DNA of 64,000 bases from assembly GCF_900117425.1 (NCBI RefSeq), contig NZ_FPEH01000032.1, forward strand, positions 62,001-126,000, in the 5' to 3' direction. Positions 14,759 through 24,218 of the stretch are shown piece by piece. Numbering within the stretch: the first letter of the stretch is position 1; each line of letters starts with the position of its first letter. This DNA is from Novosphingobium sp. NDB2Meth1 (GTDB lineage: Bacteria; Pseudomonadota; Alphaproteobacteria; Sphingomonadales; Sphingomonadaceae). The notes below the pieces were generated by a model that was given only the letters and a program-made list of their open reading frames with translations, ran no database searches and was not told the DNA's origin. Position numbers and translations under genes: made by a program.

Positions 14759-16912
14759 TCAGGCCGCGATCACCCGCACCGGGATCGCGCTCTGCAGCGG
14801 CAGGCCGGTGATCGGGTCCATGTCCTGGATGTCGTCGATCAGGCGGTTGGTCGAGGCGCCGATGCCCATCACGTCGTCCTTGCCGGCATCGTCGTTGCCC
14901 CAGGCATGGCTCATCGAGATCACCCCGCGCCGCACCTTGTCGCTGGCGCTGGCGACGGCATGGATCGAGGCGACGCGCGAGGCGATCTCGATCACCGCGC
15001 CGTCTTCCACGCCCAGCGCCGCGAGGTCCTCCGGATTGATGTAGGCCGGATTGGTCGGCATCTTCTTCTTGAGGAACTCGGAGATGTGCCCGTTGCTGTT
15101 GTAGCGGTGCTTTGAACGGCGCGAGATCAGCTTGAAATCGAACCCGTCCGCCTCGGGCCGCCGCGCCGCATAGCCCGCGAACGCCGACGGCATGTCGCCC
15201 GCGCCAAGCTGGAACTTGTTCGTGGCATCAGGGTCCGCCGGCGCGATGGTTGCATGGACTTCGGGATAGAACATCGCCCCGCCCGGCGTCGCGCTCGCAA
15301 GCGAATCCGCGCGCGCCTTGCTCGGCTTGACGAGGCAGCCGTGCGAAATCAGGTCGAGCATCGTCATCTTGTCCGGCACGCTCTCCATAGAGCAAGGGCC
15401 GCCGGGCAGTTGCAGCTGGAGCCCGAGATGCTTGGCGATCCACCACAGCATCTCGTACTCATCCATCGTGTCGCCCGGCGCGGGCACCATCGCCTCGGCA
15501 TAATGGGCATAGGGCTCCTCGCAGAAGGGCTGCGAGACGTTGTTGATGTCCTCGCGCTCGAGGCACATCGACGGCGCGAGGATCACGTCCGCCCGCTTCG
15601 CGCTGGCCGACATATAGGGATCGACCTGCACGAACATTTCCAGCGTTTCCAAGGCCTTTCTCACCTTGCGCTGGTTGGGGAAGGCGATCTCGGGGTTGCC
15701 GCCGATCGAGATCAGCACCTTGATCTGGCCTTCGCCCGGAGTGAGTATCTCGTCCGCCAGCACCGGGCAGGGCATTTCGGTGCCCAGCTTACCGATCCCC
15801 CGGATGCGCGACTGGGCGAAGCCTTCGCCGAACATCGGCATCGGCGGCGCGACCTGCGCCTTCTTCGGCCCGGCGGCAAAGGGCATGAACACCATCGGGT
15901 TCGCCACCTTGTCCCCCGCCTGGTTGAACCGCGCGCAGACAATGTTGAGCGCGTTCACGAGGTATTCGGTGAGCACGCCCTTGCCTGCCATTTCCGGACC
16001 GGTGCCGGTCACCACGCGGCCCTTGGCGGCACGGGCGAACATGCGGGCGGCAGCGACCACCTGCTCCGCCGGAACCCCGGCGCGTTCCCCGGCGAGATCG
16101 GGCGTGAAATCCTTCACCGCATCGGCCAGTGCATCGAAGCCATCGACGTAGGCGGAGACGAAATTGCGGTCGTAGAGCCCTTCCTTGATGATGACGTGGA
16201 GCATCCCGCCCAGCAGCGCCGGGTCCTCGCCCGGCTTCACCTGCAGGTAGAGGTCAGCGAGATTGCCGGTATCGCTCTGGCGCGGGTCCGCCACGATCAC
16301 CTTCATCCCCCGCGCCTTGGCATCGCGCAGGCGCCGCGAGGGCGAGAACGGCGGTACACCCCCGCTCGGCGTGTAGTGCGAGACGAGCGGATTGTTGCCT
16401 ACGAACATGACGACGTCGGATTCCTCGAAGTTGTTCGGCCCGCCCATCCACTGGCCGTAGCGCGCGGTGGTGAAGACCTTGGCCGGCTGGTCCACCGTCA
16501 CGCTGGTATAGTAGTTGCGCGTGCCGATCGCCTCGGCCAGCGCGTAGGACGTGCCCAGCACCGCGCTGTTCTGGAAGGCATTGGTGCCGCAATAGAGCGC
16601 GACCGCATGCGGCCCGTGCTCGGCGATCACCGCCTTGATCTTGTCCGCCACCAGCTTGAGCGCCTCGGCGGTAGACGTCTCGACGAACTCGGCCCCCTTC
16701 ACCCCGCCCTTGCGCACCAGTGGGCGCAGGTGCCGTTCGGGCAGGTTGTGCATCTCGGGCATCTGGCGGCCCTTCACGCAGGTATAGCCGTGGAACAGCT
16801 CGTTCTCGGGATCGCCCCGCACCGCCGTCACCTTGTCGCCCTCGACATCGACCAGCATCGCGCAGCTGGCGTGGCAGAAGCGGCAGAACGTCCGCAGGGT
16901 CTTATCGGCCAA
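14759..16912 (-). CDS. Molybdopterin-dependent oxidoreductase (DMSO reductase family), cytoplasmic
   Basis: A 717-residue molybdenum enzyme. An N-terminal [4Fe-4S] motif is formed by CRFCHASC and a later Cys in GYTCVKGR. VGNNPLVS and VIVADPRQS are cofactor-binding segments, and the C-terminal MGD-binding domain begins near residue 600 (LISRRSKHRYNSNGH). There is no twin-arginine signal, so it acts in the cytoplasm. At the position where related enzymes carry a Cys, Ser or Sec molybdenum ligand I read SVTVDQPAK, with Asp a possible ligand. The start is TTG 16912, with GGGGAG seven bases upstream and no in-frame ATG near. It is divergent from the reductase at 17066. Substrate unknown. Confidence 0.88.
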   Translation of the reverse strand: MADKTLRTFCRFCHASCAMLVDVEGDKVTAVRGDPENELFHGYTCVKGRQMPEMHNLPERHLRPLVRKGGVKGAEFVETSTAEALKLVADKIKAVIAEHGPHAVALYCGTNAFQNSAVLGTSYALAEAIGTRNYYTSVTVDQPAKVFTTARYGQWMGGPNNFEESDVVMFVGNNPLVSHYTPSGGVPPFSPSRRLRDAKARGMKVIVADPRQSDTGNLADLYLQVKPGEDPALLGGMLHVIIKEGLYDRNFVSAYVDGFDALADAVKDFTPDLAGERAGVPAEQVVAAARMFARAAKGRVVTGTGPEMAGKGVLTEYLVNALNIVCARFNQAGDKVANPMVFMPFAAGPKKAQVAPPMPMFGEGFAQSRIRGIGKLGTEMPCPVLADEILTPGEGQIKVLISIGGNPEIAFPNQRKVRKALETLEMFVQVDPYMSASAKRADVILAPSMCLEREDINNVSQPFCEEPYAHYAEAMVPAPGDTMDEYEMLWWIAKHLGLQLQLPGGPCSMESVPDKMTMLDLISHGCLVKPSKARADSLASATPGGAMFYPEVHATIAPADPDATNKFQLGAGDMPSAFAGYAARRPEADGFDFKLISRRSKHRYNSNGHISEFLKKKMPTNPAYINPEDLAALGVEDGAVIEIASRVASIHAVASASDKVRRGVISMSHAWGNDDAGKDDVMGIGASTNRLIDDIQDMDPITGLPLQSAIPVRVIAA

Positions 16913-17065
16913 GGTACATCTCCCCAGATTTTATGGCGGGAAGCTATCGGCAATCGGGGGCTGGGCACACTGATGAAAGAGAGGGTGGGCCGCTCAATTC
17001 CGCCAGTGGCATTGCCGGGCGATCCCGGGCTTGATGGAGGCTGCACCGATACCGGAGGACAAACG

Positions 17066-18076
17066 TTGAGCACCGCAAACCGCCACTGGATCCTGGCCCG
17101 GCGCCCCGTCGGCAATGCCTATGCCGAAGCGTTCGAGATGAAGACGGAAACGCTGCCCGCGCTCGCCGAAGGCCAGATCCTCGTGCGCAACAAGGTGCTC
17201 TCGATGGACAGCGGCACCCGCATGTACATGACCGACCGCGAGGACAGCTACCAGCCCGGCACGCCGCTGGGCGCCAAGCTGATCGGTACGGTGCTCGGGG
17301 TGGTCGAGGACAGTCGCCACCCGGCCTACACGGCAGGCGATCGCGTCCGCTGCTACGGCCAGTGGGCGGATTTCTCGGTCGTCGAACCCGACGCGACATA
17401 CTGCACGACACTCGACGATGCCCATGCCGATCTCAAGGAATACGTCGGCATCTACGGTGCCAACGGCTGGACCGCATGGGTCGGCGTGGTCGAAACCGGC
17501 GCGGCCAAGGCTGACGAGACGTTCGTCGTCTCCGCCGCCGCAGGCTGCACCGGGCTGATGGCGGGCCAGATCGCCAAGGCGCGAGGCTGTCGGGTCATCG
17601 GCATCGCGGGCGGCTCTGCCAAGTGTGACCTGCTGACCCGCGAATACGGCTTCGATGGGGTGATCGACTACAAGGCGGCCGATGTCGAAGCCGAACTCGC
17701 ACGGCTCTGCCCGGGGGGGATCGACGTCTATTTCGACAATGTCGGCGGCGCCATTCTGGATGCGGCGCTGGGAAACATGGCTCTGTTCGGTCGCGTCGCA
17801 GTCTGTGGTCTCATCACCAACTACATCGCGCAGGGGCCAGTACCGGGTCCCTACCGCTTCGATCAGGTGCTGATGAAGCGCCTGCGCATCGAAGGCTTCT
17901 TCTCGCCCGATTTCTACGCCCGCGAACCGGCGTTCAATCCCGAGCTCGCGAAGCTCGCAGCCGCCGGCCAGCTGCGTTTGCCCTTCGAGGTGAGCACCGG
18001 GCTTGAGGAGACCCCCGCCGCCTTCACCAAGCTGTTCACCGGCGCGAACATCGGCAAGGTGGTGGTGGAGCTCTGA
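17066..18076 (+). CDS. Zinc-independent medium-chain NADP-dependent reductase
   Basis: A 336-residue MDR protein of the leukotriene-B4 dehydrogenase/curcumin-reductase type, reducing an activated C=C bond with NADPH. Catalytic zinc ligands are absent. The Rossmann motif AAGCTGLMAGQIA lies at about 158-170, GRVAVCGLITNY is the family segment after the second half of the fold, and GANGWTAWVG matches the usual (A/G)xTA element. TTG 17066 is the start: GGAGG at 17054-17058 lies 7 bases upstream. The 153-base divergent gap to the molybdenum enzyme probably holds both promoters; I see no clear operator in it. Confidence 0.9.
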   Translation: MSTANRHWILARRPVGNAYAEAFEMKTETLPALAEGQILVRNKVLSMDSGTRMYMTDREDSYQPGTPLGAKLIGTVLGVVEDSRHPAYTAGDRVRCYGQWADFSVVEPDATYCTTLDDAHADLKEYVGIYGANGWTAWVGVVETGAAKADETFVVSAAAGCTGLMAGQIAKARGCRVIGIAGGSAKCDLLTREYGFDGVIDYKAADVEAELARLCPGGIDVYFDNVGGAILDAALGNMALFGRVAVCGLITNYIAQGPVPGPYRFDQVLMKRLRIEGFFSPDFYAREPAFNPELAKLAAAGQLRLPFEVSTGLEETPAAFTKLFTGANIGKVVVEL

Positions 18077-18094
18077 CGCCCCACCACCGCGGCA

Positions 18095-19522
18095 TCACGC
18101 CGTCTTCGGCAGTTCGCCGGAGATATACTTGTCCATCGTGCGGTGGAACTGGCGGATGCGCGTTTCCTGATAGTGGCCGAGCTCGAGCCGCTTGTTCTTG
18201 CTCGCCTTCATGCCCGCCTGCACGTGCGGCAGGTTCTCCATGTCCTGATCGAATACGCCCGCCAGCGCCGCGCCGATGAGGTGGCCGGCATAGGCAAACG
18301 GCTGATCATCCGGGATCATGAACATCTCAGGGCCACGCGCCGGCTTCTCGCCCTTCTGCGCGCGCATCAGGATGCGCACTTCCATCAGGCAGTGATCGGC
18401 ATCCTTCCACGGCCGCCAGCGATAGACGATGTTCGGCACGAAGCCGCCCCACGGGCTCCAGTTCGGGAAGATGTTGTAGGTCAGGTTGTCGAGCATCTCG
18501 CTGTCCGAGGCCTGCGAATAGTCATGCCCGTTCATCGCCGCGAAGCCCTCGCGGTTGGCCTGCGCCAGCACCTTGCGCGCCAGCAGCGGATCTTCCGGAT
18601 CGAAGCCCTTGAGGTCGGTCGGCTCGGCTGCATTGCGCCGTCCGCGCCCGTCGCCCGCGCCGAGGAACTCGGCCAGTTTGTTGATCACATACATCTGGTC
18701 CTTGCCCTTGAGGTGGGGCGAAAGAGTACCATTGGGCGTGATCGCCCGGTTCATGTGATCGCCGTAGAGGTCGTACCGCGTGTTGGCGTCCGCGGTGAAC
18801 GGCAGGATCTGCGGGTGCGTGACGATCGAGTGCCACGCCTCCATGAACGCCTCGGCCACCGCCTTCCAGTTGGCCGGAACGATCCGTGCGACCCATGCGC
18901 CGGTGGTGCATTCGTCGAGCCGCCAGTTGTCGTAGTGCTCGACACCGGGCCCAATCCACTCGCGGAACGACGGAAGATCGTGGTTCTCGGTGATCAGGAT
19001 GAAGCCTTGCCAGCTTTCGACCCGCGCTTCGGGGAGCGAGAGGTCCTTGTCCTCGAGATGCTTGAAGTCCCACGAGCAGGGGATTTCCTTGAGGCTGCCG
19101 TCGTTGTTCCAGGTAAAGCCGTGGAACGGACAGCGCAGATTGATCGCGCGGCCGCCTTCGAGCCGCAGCTTGCGCCCGCGGTGGAGGCACACGTTGTAGA
19201 ACGCGCGGACGCTGCCGTCCTGCTGGCGGACAAGCAGGAACGACTTGTCATTGATCTCGTAGACCACCGTGTCGCCCGGATCGGGCATGTCCTCTTCCCG
19301 CGCGGCGAACTGCCACACGTTGGGCCACATCTTCTCGTCTTCGAGCGCCTTGAACGCGGGGCTGGTATAGCGGTCCGGGTCAAGCGGTTCGTCGCCAAGC
19401 TCCTGCGTCGATTCCATCACGAGGTAATCGGGCGCTGGCCGCGTATCGACGGCGAGCATGTCTGTATAGGTGATCCCCGGGCAGCGGTCCGAACGTTCGA
19501 TCTGGGGGTCAATGTCAGCCAT
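18095..19522 (-). CDS. Rieske non-haem iron oxygenase alpha subunit
   Basis: A 475-residue oxygenase. Rieske ligands are Cys112, His114, Cys131 and His134 (VCLHRGR...RCPFHGF); the mononuclear iron segment is EAFMEAWHSIVTHPQ with His231 and His236. It resembles the oxygenase at 9919 in layout, including an early conserved stretch (ITYTDMLAVD versus VTYNDVIKAD). I place the start at ATG 19522 (MADIDPQ) because the longer frame begins with an Arg-rich, non-conserved tail; CAGGAC lies upstream. No beta subunit, ferredoxin or reductase is adjacent. It converges with the MDR gene 18 bases away. Confidence 0.93.
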   Translation of the reverse strand: MADIDPQIERSDRCPGITYTDMLAVDTRPAPDYLVMESTQELGDEPLDPDRYTSPAFKALEDEKMWPNVWQFAAREEDMPDPGDTVVYEINDKSFLLVRQQDGSVRAFYNVCLHRGRKLRLEGGRAINLRCPFHGFTWNNDGSLKEIPCSWDFKHLEDKDLSLPEARVESWQGFILITENHDLPSFREWIGPGVEHYDNWRLDECTTGAWVARIVPANWKAVAEAFMEAWHSIVTHPQILPFTADANTRYDLYGDHMNRAITPNGTLSPHLKGKDQMYVINKLAEFLGAGDGRGRRNAAEPTDLKGFDPEDPLLARKVLAQANREGFAAMNGHDYSQASDSEMLDNLTYNIFPNWSPWGGFVPNIVYRWRPWKDADHCLMEVRILMRAQKGEKPARGPEMFMIPDDQPFAYAGHLIGAALAGVFDQDMENLPHVQAGMKASKNKRLELGHYQETRIRQFHRTMDKYISGELPKTA

Positions 19523-19661
19523 GGCAGGTCCTGATTGTAGGCGGCGCCGGGAAGGCGGAACAGCCCTCGCCAGACGCGCAAGTCTTGCACGGTGAGCATA
19601 ATGCCACTGCGCCGCCTGCCAACAAGCTGGCGCATTGGATAGGAGCGCGAACTGACGCGGG

Positions 19662-20084
19662 TTACTGCTTTTCCAGCAGGGTCGCACCTTGTGGCAGCGT
19701 CACCCAGTTCTGCTTGCTGTTGGTCCAGAAATGCACGGTAGGCTCAAGCTCGTCGGGATTGTCGAGTGTGCCCGCCTTGATGAAGATCATGCCCTGCGCC
19801 ATCCCGCTTGGCGTCTCGCTGAACACCGGCGAACCGCATGTGCCGCAGAACTTGCGCATCACCGGATTGCCGGATTCGCTGCCGTCCTCGTAGACCGTCA
19901 GCTCGCCTGACCGCTCCAGCGCGGCGAACGGCACGGCGACGAGCACCGAGAACGCGGTGCCTGCCTGCTTCTGGCAATGGCGGCAATGGCAGACGCCCGT
20001 CAGCAGCGGCGGCCATGCGGTTTCATAGCGCACCGCTCCGCAGAGGCATCCGCCCGTCCGCCGTTCGCCCGTAGTTTCAGTCAT
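19662..20084 (-). CDS. GFA/CENP-V family zinc-binding protein
   Basis: A 140-residue protein of the glutathione-dependent formaldehyde-activating (GFA) family. Zinc-ligand cysteines are visible as GGCLCGAV, CHCRHCQKQAG and FCGTCGSPVF. Members are often annotated as S-(hydroxymethyl)glutathione synthases, but most have no proven reaction. ATG 20084 is chosen because AGGAGG lies upstream; the longer frame to 20114 adds ten unconserved residues. Formaldehyde handling would fit demethylating Rieske oxygenases nearby, which is an inference only. Confidence 0.88.
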   Translation of the reverse strand: MTETTGERRTGGCLCGAVRYETAWPPLLTGVCHCRHCQKQAGTAFSVLVAVPFAALERSGELTVYEDGSESGNPVMRKFCGTCGSPVFSETPSGMAQGMIFIKAGTLDNPDELEPTVHFWTNSKQNWVTLPQGATLLEKQ

Positions 20085-20141
20085 TGCCCCGTCTCCCTCC
20101 TGTTTGCCCGTCATATCGCACAGGCTTTGCGGCGCGCCATC

Positions 20142-21899
20142 TCACGTTTCTGCCAGCCCGGAAGCAGCCAAGAGAGCTTTGAGGTCCTTCTTGAGAATCT
20201 TCCCATTGGCGTTGCGCGGCAGCGTCTCGCTGGTGAATGCGATCCGCACCGGCACCTTGAAACCGGCAAGCCGCGCCGCGACGAAGGCCTTGAGTTCGTC
20301 CTCGCTCGCTTCGGTTCCGGGTGCGAGATAGACGACCGCCGCCGGTTCCTCGCCCAGCGTGCGGTGCGGAATGCCGACCAGCGCCGCGTCGGTCACCGCC
20401 GGATGCTCGTAGAGCACGTTCTCGACTTCGATCGAATAGATGTTCTCGCCGCCGCGGATGATCACGTCCTTGGCACGGTCGACGATGGTGCAGAAGCCTT
20501 CATCATCCAGCCTGGCAAGATCGCCCGTGCGCACCCAGCCATTGACGAAAGTCTGCGCGGTCGCCTCCGGGCGGTTCCAATAGCCGGCAACGATCATCGG
20601 ACCGCTTGCCCAGAGCTCGCCGACCGTGTTCGGCGGGAGCACCGTCACGCCATCATCGGCGCGGATTTCGAGGCTGGCGACTGGGGCTGCCGGGCCGCAG
20701 CTGGAGGGCCGGTTGAGGTAGTCCTCGGCCATATGGTGCGTCACCGTTGCGCTCGTCTCGGTCATGCCCCAGCCATTGCCGGGGAGCGCGCCGAAGGTCT
20801 GCCAGATGGCCTGAACAAGCTCGGGTGCAGAGGGGGCTCCGCCGTAGGACACGGCTTCGAGGCTCGAGAGATCGTACTTGTGCCGGTCCGGGTGTTCGAT
20901 CAGCTGCCACGCGATGAACGGTACGCCGCCGGTCATCGAAACGCGCTCCTTCTCGATCAGGCGCATTGCATCCAGCGTATCCCACTTGTGGAGCAGCACG
21001 AGGCAGTTGCCGCCCGCAAGCGTGCCCATCAGCGTTGCCGAATAGGCCGTTGCGTGGAACAGCGGAACGGCCAGCAGGATAACGCGGCGCTTCGCCTCGG
21101 GCAGCCCCTCGCCGCGCCGCCGGGCGGTCTGCGCCCCGCTCCACGCGCTGGTCATGATATTGGTCACGAGGTTGCGATGCGTGCCGAGCGCGCCCTTGGG
21201 GCGACCGGTGGTGCCACTGGTATAGAAGATGCCGGCGGGATCATCGCTGGCGATGGCTGCGGCAGGCAGATCCGCATCGGGGAGCGCAGCCCAGCTCATC
21301 GGCGCACCGATCATATCCTCCAGTCGCTCCGCGCCCTCGGCATCACCACGCGAGACGATCACGCGCTCCAGCGGCAAGCGCGAGGCATGCGGCGCAATGC
21401 GGTTCCATCGGTCAGCGTCGGCGATCAGGACTTTCGAACCACTGTCTTCGAGCGCAAACGCCAGTTCCTCGCCGGTCCACCACGCATTGAGCGGCACGAT
21501 GATCGCGCCAAGCGCGGTGACGGCCATAAATACGACCGGCCATTCCGGCAGGTTGCGCATCGCGAGTGCGACCCGGTCGCCCTTGCCCACCCCGCGCGCC
21601 TGTAGAGCGGCCATCAATGCCGCCACGGCGCGATGGAACGCATCGAACGTGACCCGCTCCTCGCCGTAGACGACAAAATCGGCCGCTCCATGCGTCCGTG
21701 CGGCCGCCATCACGCCGCGCAGGTTGGGCAAGGCGTTCTTCCACACGCGCGTCGGCACACCGCGAATGGTGACCGTTTCCATCTCGAAGGGCATGCCCGG
21801 CGCGCAGAGTTCCGCCCGGATTGCGGCGAGGGTATGCACGGGCCAGCCGGCGGGAATCGTAGGAAGCGCTCCTTGCGCGATTGGGCTCTGTTCGGTCAT
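20142..21899 (-). CDS. AMP-dependent acyl-CoA synthetase/ligase
   Basis: A 585-residue ANL-superfamily enzyme that activates a carboxylate as acyl-AMP and then acyl-CoA. The P-loop-like A3 motif GIFYTSGTTGRPKGA, NGWGMTETSATVT (A5), TGDLARLDDEGF (A7), and the final NANGKILKKDL with catalytic Lys are all present. It is slightly longer than typical because of an N-terminal 40-residue extension before the core. ATG 21899 (MTEQSPIA) is preceded by GAGGATG; the longer frame is a low-complexity shadow. It is divergent from the thioesterase-hydrolase-dehydrogenase operon beginning at 22130. Confidence 0.93.
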   Translation of the reverse strand: MTEQSPIAQGALPTIPAGWPVHTLAAIRAELCAPGMPFEMETVTIRGVPTRVWKNALPNLRGVMAAARTHGAADFVVYGEERVTFDAFHRAVAALMAALQARGVGKGDRVALAMRNLPEWPVVFMAVTALGAIIVPLNAWWTGEELAFALEDSGSKVLIADADRWNRIAPHASRLPLERVIVSRGDAEGAERLEDMIGAPMSWAALPDADLPAAAIASDDPAGIFYTSGTTGRPKGALGTHRNLVTNIMTSAWSGAQTARRRGEGLPEAKRRVILLAVPLFHATAYSATLMGTLAGGNCLVLLHKWDTLDAMRLIEKERVSMTGGVPFIAWQLIEHPDRHKYDLSSLEAVSYGGAPSAPELVQAIWQTFGALPGNGWGMTETSATVTHHMAEDYLNRPSSCGPAAPVASLEIRADDGVTVLPPNTVGELWASGPMIVAGYWNRPEATAQTFVNGWVRTGDLARLDDEGFCTIVDRAKDVIIRGGENIYSIEVENVLYEHPAVTDAALVGIPHRTLGEEPAAVVYLAPGTEASEDELKAFVAARLAGFKVPVRIAFTSETLPRNANGKILKKDLKALLAASGLAET

Positions 21900-22129
21900 G
21901 ACATCCTCGCGGGCGCTGCTCGTTCTGGCAGTGCCTCTTTGACGCGGAGAGTAGTGCCGCCCCCGTCTCGCAGCAAGGGGTCCGAAAGCCTCGCTTGCCG
22001 TAGCGGAAGGCAGCGAACCCGGCGGAATTGCGTGATTTTTTCGGCCTTTCGCGCTGCGCAGACGCTTCCCTGATCCCTTCCGATGACCTAATCCGGGCGC
22101 ATAAGAAGATTCGTGGGAAGGATGCCGAT

Positions 22130-22963
22130 TTGCCGGAAGCCGAGCAGCCGGACGCCGCCAGCAATGCATTCGCCGAGGCCGAAATGGGCTTCGGCGCACT
22201 CGCCGCGCAGCTGGAGCCGCTGGGCGAGGGGCGCTTCGAGCTCGACGGGGCGGCAGGCTGGATGCAGGGCCGCACGATGTATGGCGGGACGGCGGCGTTC
22301 ATCGCTTATTCCGCCGCCAAGCTTGCCTTCCCCGATCTGCCTCCCTTGCGCGCCGCACAGGTCGGCTTCGTGGCCCCGGTGGGCGAACATCTCGAAGTCA
22401 GCGTGACCATGCTCCGACAAGGCCGCAGCGTGGCGCAAGTTGAGACATCGCTGCTATGCGACGGCGCAGTTGCGCAGCGCACGCTTTGGCTATTCGGCGC
22501 GGGCCGGGAAAGCAACGGAAACGTCGCCGCCGCCGTCTTGCCGAACGTGATCCAACCCGAGGACTCGCCCCGCCTCACCGCGAACGACATGGCCCCCGCC
22601 TTCACCGCGCGAATGGACATGCGCCGCGCCGATCCGCCGGAAGGCTCGCCTCCGGGTACGATCCGCCGCTGGGTGCGCCTCAAGGACCGCTCCGGCCTCG
22701 ATCCCGTCGGCGAGCTTGTCGGCATCGGCGATGCCCTGCCGCCGGGGTCTGCGCGCGCGATGCAGCGCATGGGGCCGATCAGTTCGATCACCTGGGCGCT
22801 GACGATCCTCGGCGAGGTGCCGCCTACGCGCGATGGCTGGTGGCTCTTGGAGACCAGATCCAACCACATGGCCAACGGCTTCAGCAGCGAGACCTTGCGG
22901 CTGTGGAACAGCGAAGGCGTGGAAGCGATGCACGGCCTGCAATCGGTGGCGGTGTTCGGATGA
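22130..22963 (+). CDS. Acyl-CoA thioesterase-like hotdog protein
   Basis: A 277-residue double-hotdog protein of the TesB-like/4HBT_3 group. The first hotdog starts at GAAGWMQGRTMYGGTAAFIAY-type sequence (about residues 42-62), followed by AAQVGFVAPVGEHLEVSV and ETSLLCDGAVAQRTLWLFG; the second half has TRSNHMANGFSSETLRLWN. It would hydrolyse an acyl-CoA, or act as a dehydratase-like relative. The start TTG 22130 has GGGAAGGA 7 bases upstream. The final TGA overlaps the ATG of the next gene (ATGA at 22960-22963). It is the first gene of a rightward run that includes a serine hydrolase and 3-hydroxyacyl-CoA dehydrogenase. Confidence 0.83.
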   Translation: MPEAEQPDAASNAFAEAEMGFGALAAQLEPLGEGRFELDGAAGWMQGRTMYGGTAAFIAYSAAKLAFPDLPPLRAAQVGFVAPVGEHLEVSVTMLRQGRSVAQVETSLLCDGAVAQRTLWLFGAGRESNGNVAAAVLPNVIQPEDSPRLTANDMAPAFTARMDMRRADPPEGSPPGTIRRWVRLKDRSGLDPVGELVGIGDALPPGSARAMQRMGPISSITWALTILGEVPPTRDGWWLLETRSNHMANGFSSETLRLWNSEGVEAMHGLQSVAVFG

Positions 22964-24198
22964 TCGCGCCTGATCTTACTTTGGCAGACCCCGCCGCCCA
23001 TGGCTTCGACGCAGCCCGCCTCGCCCGCATCGGCGCGTTCCTCGAAGAGCGCTACGTCACACCCGGGCTGCTGCCGAATGCAGACCTGCTGATCGCGCGC
23101 GATGGCGAGGCCTTCCACCGCTTCACCACCGGCAAGGCCCGCGCCGATGGCACGCCGCTGGGCGAGGATGCGATCTTCCGCATCGCCTCGATGACCAAGC
23201 CGCTCACCAGCGTGGCGTTCATGATGCTGCTGGAGGAAGGCAAAGTCGCGCTCGACGATCCGGTCACCAAGGTCATCCCCGAGTTCGCCGGGCTTGGCAT
23301 CTACAACGGCGGCGGCGGCGATGCGCCGTTCTTCCCGACGCGCGCGGCCACCAACCCGATGCGCATGGTGGACCTCCTAACGCATATGTCGGGCCTTACC
23401 TACGGCATCCAGAACCGCACCAATGTCGATGCGGCCTATCGCAAGGGCAGGCTCGACGGGCACGCCTCGCTGCCGGGGAACGACCACTTCGTCGCCGAAC
23501 TGGCCAAGCTGCCGCTGGAATTCGATCCCGGCACGAGCTGGAACTACTCGGTCAGCACCGACGTTCTCGGCGTGATCGTCGCGCGCCTTTCCGGCATGAG
23601 CCTCGGCCAGTTTTTTGCCACGCGCATTTTCGCCCCGCTCGGCATGGTCGATACCGGCTTCCACTGCCTGCCCGAGAAGGCCCACCGCCTGACCGACAGC
23701 TGGGCCTGGAACCCGCTCGGCGCGCCCACGCTGATCGACCATGCGGAGAAATCGAACACCTTGCGCGAGCCGCGCTTCGAAAGCGGCGGCGGTGGGCTGC
23801 TGTCGACCACTGCGGACTACCACCGCTTCTGCGCCGCGCTTGCGAAGGGCGGTGCCCCGCTCATCTCGCCCAAGACGCTGGCGCTGATGGCGAGCAACCA
23901 CCTTCCGGGTGGTGCGGACCTCACAACGCTGTCGAAGGCGCTGTTCAGCGAATCCGGCAATGCCGGCGTCGGTTTCGGGCTAGGTTTCGGTGTCGTGATC
24001 AATCCGGCCAGGACACTCATCCCCGGCACCAAGGGCGAATTCCACTGGGGCGGCATCCATTCGACCGCCTTCTTCATCGATCCGGTCGAGAAATTGCACA
24101 TGGTCTTCATGACCCAGCTGTTCCCTTCGTCCAGCTATCCCATCCGCCGCCAGCTCAAGACGCTGGTCTATTCGGCGATGAAGCACAGTCACGCCTGA
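22960..24198 (+). CDS. Beta-lactamase-fold serine hydrolase (EstB type)
   Basis: A 412-residue class C beta-lactamase-like hydrolase or esterase. SMTK carries the nucleophilic Ser and Lys (SxxK, about residue 73), NYSVST is the YxN-type motif with the general-base Tyr, and HWGGIHS replaces KTG. VDLLTHMSGLTYG is a family hallmark. No signal peptide is present, so it is cytoplasmic. In catabolic clusters members hydrolyse esters or lactones rather than beta-lactams. It starts within the stop of the thioesterase gene and is followed 20 bases later by the dehydrogenase gene. Confidence 0.9.
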   Translation: MIAPDLTLADPAAHGFDAARLARIGAFLEERYVTPGLLPNADLLIARDGEAFHRFTTGKARADGTPLGEDAIFRIASMTKPLTSVAFMMLLEEGKVALDDPVTKVIPEFAGLGIYNGGGGDAPFFPTRAATNPMRMVDLLTHMSGLTYGIQNRTNVDAAYRKGRLDGHASLPGNDHFVAELAKLPLEFDPGTSWNYSVSTDVLGVIVARLSGMSLGQFFATRIFAPLGMVDTGFHCLPEKAHRLTDSWAWNPLGAPTLIDHAEKSNTLREPRFESGGGGLLSTTADYHRFCAALAKGGAPLISPKTLALMASNHLPGGADLTTLSKALFSESGNAGVGFGLGFGVVINPARTLIPGTKGEFHWGGIHSTAFFIDPVEKLHMVFMTQLFPSSSYPIRRQLKTLVYSAMKHSHA

Positions 24199-24218
24199 AG
24201 TTTCAAAGGAGACACCGC

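Noticed and set aside
15254..17065. Long plus-strand frame running into the MDR gene
   Set aside because: Antisense to the molybdenum enzyme; only the part from TTG 17066, with its own GGAGG site and family motifs, is a gene.
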